Shown piece after piece: positions 63,934 through 64,000 of a DNA stretch of 64,000 bases (positions within the stretch are counted from its first letter, which is position 1; the number at the start of each line of letters is the position of its first letter). Position numbers and translations under genes: made by a program. The notes beneath the pieces are model-generated. The model did not search any database. It saw only the letters and a list, made by a program, of their open reading frames with translations, and had not been told where the DNA came from. The DNA comes from Roseovarius pelagicus (GTDB taxonomy: Bacteria > Pseudomonadota > Alphaproteobacteria > Rhodobacterales > Rhodobacteraceae), in NCBI RefSeq assembly GCF_025639885.1, contig NZ_CP106738.1:1612001-1676000 (forward strand), read 5' to 3'.

Positions 63934-64000
63934 ATGTTGGCAAACCCACCCCATATCGGCGAACTTCGCCCTCAGATCCGCCAATTGGACGAGGCGGCCA
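63934..64000 (+). CDS. Possible 5' end of a gene running out of the window
   Basis: An ATG at 63934 opens a frame to the window edge, starting MLANPPHIGELRPQIRQLDE. There is no clear ribosome site and only 22 codons, so this is weak; the strand and start could be wrong. Confidence 0.25.
   Translation, partial: MLANPPHIGELRPQIRQLDEAA

Noticed and set aside
1..64000. CRISPR arrays, insertion sequences, prophage genes, rRNA
   Set aside because: No regularly spaced repeats, transposase or integrase motifs, phage structural genes or rRNA sequence were seen.

Overview
The window looks like a chromosomal segment of an alphaproteobacterium of the order Rhodobacterales, Roseobacter group. This rests on gene content and order rather than a database search. 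The pointers are: an rpmH-rnpA-yidD ... ttcA ... yidC-MOSC-engB-argB neighbourhood; an AapJQMP/Bzt-type amino-acid ABC transporter; an ATP12 chaperone; a fused FAD/GcvT demethylating dehydrogenase; a GlnK-AmtB pair; and uniformly high GC. I see no prophage, insertion sequence, CRISPR array or rRNA operon. One tRNA, tRNA-Arg(ACG), is present.

Region by region. 1-1433: the C-terminal part of an HWE histidine kinase and a DUF3008 protein. 1765-15809: an apparent catabolic island for N-methylated (quaternary or tertiary) amines. It has two arms. A minus-strand operon runs GntR regulator, metallophosphoesterase, ProX-ProW-ProV importer, Rieske monooxygenase. A second block has a XRE-cupin regulator divergent from a dimethylglycine/sarcosine-dehydrogenase-like enzyme, an aldehyde dehydrogenase, a 52-residue membrane peptide and an NCS1 permease. 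16090-21825: DMT exporter, CobW GTPase, M20 amidohydrolase, Gate-domain permease and LysR regulator. 22419-26117: tRNA-Arg, a frameshifted sensor kinase, a mercuric-reductase-like flavoprotein and a TVP38 membrane protein. 26296-38659: the ribosome/RNase P/membrane-insertion/argB housekeeping block, interrupted by a pentapeptide-repeat protein, an MFS transporter, TtcA and a GGDEF-EAL protein. 38777-43750: SixA phosphatase and the Aap transporter. 43935-53430: housekeeping operons with many ATGA start/stop overlaps (crcB-rluC-HAD-atp12; reductase-rsmD; ridA-gdpD-GNAT-phhB), plus glycerate kinase and a Prx5 peroxiredoxin. 53509-58154: a type I secretion ABC/HlyD pair and divergent MlaA-MlaC lipid-transport genes. 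58239-63787: a class A penicillin-binding protein, glnK-amtB with a strong terminator, and a rhodanese/Blh sulfur-detoxification pair.

The most striking observation is four single-base frameshifts in otherwise well-preserved conserved genes: the sensor kinase, yidC, a sterol-desaturase family protein and a ferredoxin reductase. Two are G8-to-G7 contractions and two are a T gained between C and G. The repeated pattern, and the fact that yidC is essential, points first to systematic consensus errors in this assembly. A biological explanation (phase variation or programmed frameshifting) should be excluded before these genes are called pseudogenes. The best candidate for new biology is the amine island. 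It has a two-domain metallophosphoesterase of unknown substrate inside a ProXWV-Rieske operon, a Rieske enzyme with Glu at the bridging position, and no reductase gene.
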